NCBI GenBank assembly: GCA_002780205.1
Contig: PEVQ01000125.1
Coordinates: 1,362 to 7,681 of the forward strand
DNA: 6,320 nt
Source: Elusimicrobia bacterium CG06_land_8_20_14_3_00_38_11
Lineage (GTDB): Bacteria > Elusimicrobiota > UBA8919
Reading direction: 5' to 3'
Position numbers and translations under genes: made by a program. The notes under the pieces are model-generated. The model had not been told where the DNA came from and made no database searches. It saw only the letters and a list, made by a program, of their open reading frames with translations. Below are positions 5,647-6,320 of this stretch, one piece after another; positions within the stretch are counted from its first letter, which is position 1; each line of letters begins with the position of its first letter.

Positions 5647-6320
5647 CACGCATTGCCATCTTTTGGACGGTTCGTTTGACGAGGACAGAAAAAAAGTTAT
5701 TGAGAGAGCAATATCCTGCGGTGTTGCAAAAATAATTGAAATAAGTTGCGAACCGGTTCTTTGGCAGCGGTCTTTGTTTCTATGCGAGAACTATAAAAAT
5801 ATATTTTGTGCAATAGGTGTCCATCCGAATGATGCGGATAAATTTGCTGATTTTTCAGATTTTTTATCCAATGAAAAAGTAGTTGCCATCGGCGAATGCG
5901 GGCTTGATTATTACAGGAACAGGGTTGACCAAAAAACACAAATTGCTGTTTTTGAAAAGCAACTTGAAATTGCCCAAAAATTCAAGAAACCAGTGATAAT
6001 CCATTGCCGGTCAGGCCTGCCTGCCGGTAGGCAGGCGGAAAAAGATGTGCATAAAATTTTGGACGGGCATAAAAATATAAAAGGGGTTATCCACTGTTTT
6101 TCGTCGTCGGTTGAATTTGCGGAAAAGTTTTTGCAATTAGGATTTTATATTGGAATTGATGGCCCTGTAACATATCCTAACGCAAATGGCTTAAGAGAAG
6201 TAATAAAAATGCTGCCGATAGAAAAAATACTTTTGGAAACAGATTCGCCGTATCTGCCGCCCCAAGATTTCAGAGGCAAACGCAACGAACCGTCATACAT
6301 AAAATTTATTGCCGAAAAAG
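5639..6320 (+). CDS. tatD: TatD-family metal-dependent hydrolase (3' end missing), with in-frame palindromic insertion
   Basis: The frame is open from ATG 5639 to the window edge (227 codons); by usual family length (about 255-265 residues) perhaps 30-40 residues are missing. TatD proteins are cytoplasmic TIM-barrel metalloenzymes with DNase activity. All expected ligands are seen: HCH (His5, His7), GVHP (60-63), GECGLD (Glu86), IIHCR (His122), HCFSS (His152) and ETDSP (Asp202). Between HCRS and EKDVHKIL the protein has GLPAGRQA (126-133), where relatives usually run from HCR(D/E)A into the next helix with no such stretch. These codons are a near-perfect palindrome (6015-6036), so this is best read as an insertion that kept the frame. 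The start overlaps metG and lacks a clear Shine-Dalgarno. Whether the enzyme is active is unknown, but no ligand is lost. Confidence 0.93.
   Translation, partial: MIDTHCHLLDGSFDEDRKKVIERAISCGVAKIIEISCEPVLWQRSLFLCENYKNIFCAIGVHPNDADKFADFSDFLSNEKVVAIGECGLDYYRNRVDQKTQIAVFEKQLEIAQKFKKPVIIHCRSGLPAGRQAEKDVHKILDGHKNIKGVIHCFSSSVEFAEKFLQLGFYIGIDGPVTYPNANGLREVIKMLPIEKILLETDSPYLPPQDFRGKRNEPSYIKFIAEK
6015..6036 (+). repeat. GC-rich palindrome inserted in frame in tatD
   Basis: A 22-base palindrome with arms GCCTGCCTGCC (6015-6025) and GGTAGGCAGGC (6026-6036) and a single mismatch (6023/6028, a G-U wobble in RNA). It is much more GC-rich than the surrounding tatD sequence. It encodes the LPAGRQA segment. 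Similar LPAGRQAG peptides are, from memory, scattered through proteins of uncultured bacteria; this was not checked. It differs from the GTAG-foot elements: here GTAG falls inside the 3' arm, not at the foot. Confidence 0.8.

Noticed and set aside
5697..5939. Minus-strand open frame of about 80 codons
   Set aside because: It lies wholly inside tatD, whose plus-strand frame has all family motifs; the reverse frame shows none.

Overview
The window is a compact, A+T-rich piece of bacterial chromosome with every gene on the + strand. It has two parts. At the left (1-1730) is the end of a cluster of type IV pilin-like genes: the last codons of an unidentified gene, a PulJ/PilW-like minor prepilin, and a longer PilX-like protein. 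The rest (1853-6320) is a housekeeping run: tmk (thymidylate kinase), holB (DNA polymerase III delta'), ricT/yaaT (PSP1-domain Fe-S protein), metG (methionyl-tRNA synthetase) and a tatD-family nuclease cut off by the window end. From memory of Bacillus subtilis, the same genes occur there in the same order (tmk ... holB-yaaT ... metS-yabD), so this is an old conserved neighbourhood rather than an accessory island.

The genes are packed tightly. tmk/holB and ricT/metG overlap by four bases (ATGA), metG/tatD by eight, and the prepilin overlaps its upstream neighbour. This fits co-transcription and translational coupling. The only real gaps (532-572, 1731-1852 and 3340-3442) are filled almost entirely by short palindromic repeats.

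The most unusual content is these repeats. Three elements (529-568 on the minus strand; 1814-1852 and 3383-3427 on the plus strand) share one layout: TGTAG directly at the 5' foot of a perfect hairpin, then TGA, and in two of them a second small hairpin. A GTAG foot is the hallmark of REP elements mobilised by TnpA_REP (RAYT) transposases. The stems differ in sequence but stay fully paired. The elements sit directly before start codons and may supply or cover ribosome binding sites. A separate hairpin at 3338-3355 contains the holB stop codon. A different, GC-rich palindrome (6015-6036) lies in frame inside tatD, adding about eight residues next to an active-site histidine. A degenerate GGAAC-rich direct repeat forms the 3' end of the PilX-like gene.

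The organism cannot be fixed from this window. A+T-rich coding, a MetRS without a C-terminal tRNA-binding domain, pilin genes and abundant palindromic repeats, including an LPAGRQA-type in-frame insertion, remind me of genomes of uncultured candidate phyla (for example Omnitrophota- or Elusimicrobiota-like). That is a low-confidence impression. No RNA gene, CRISPR array, IS transposase or toxin-antitoxin pair was seen.
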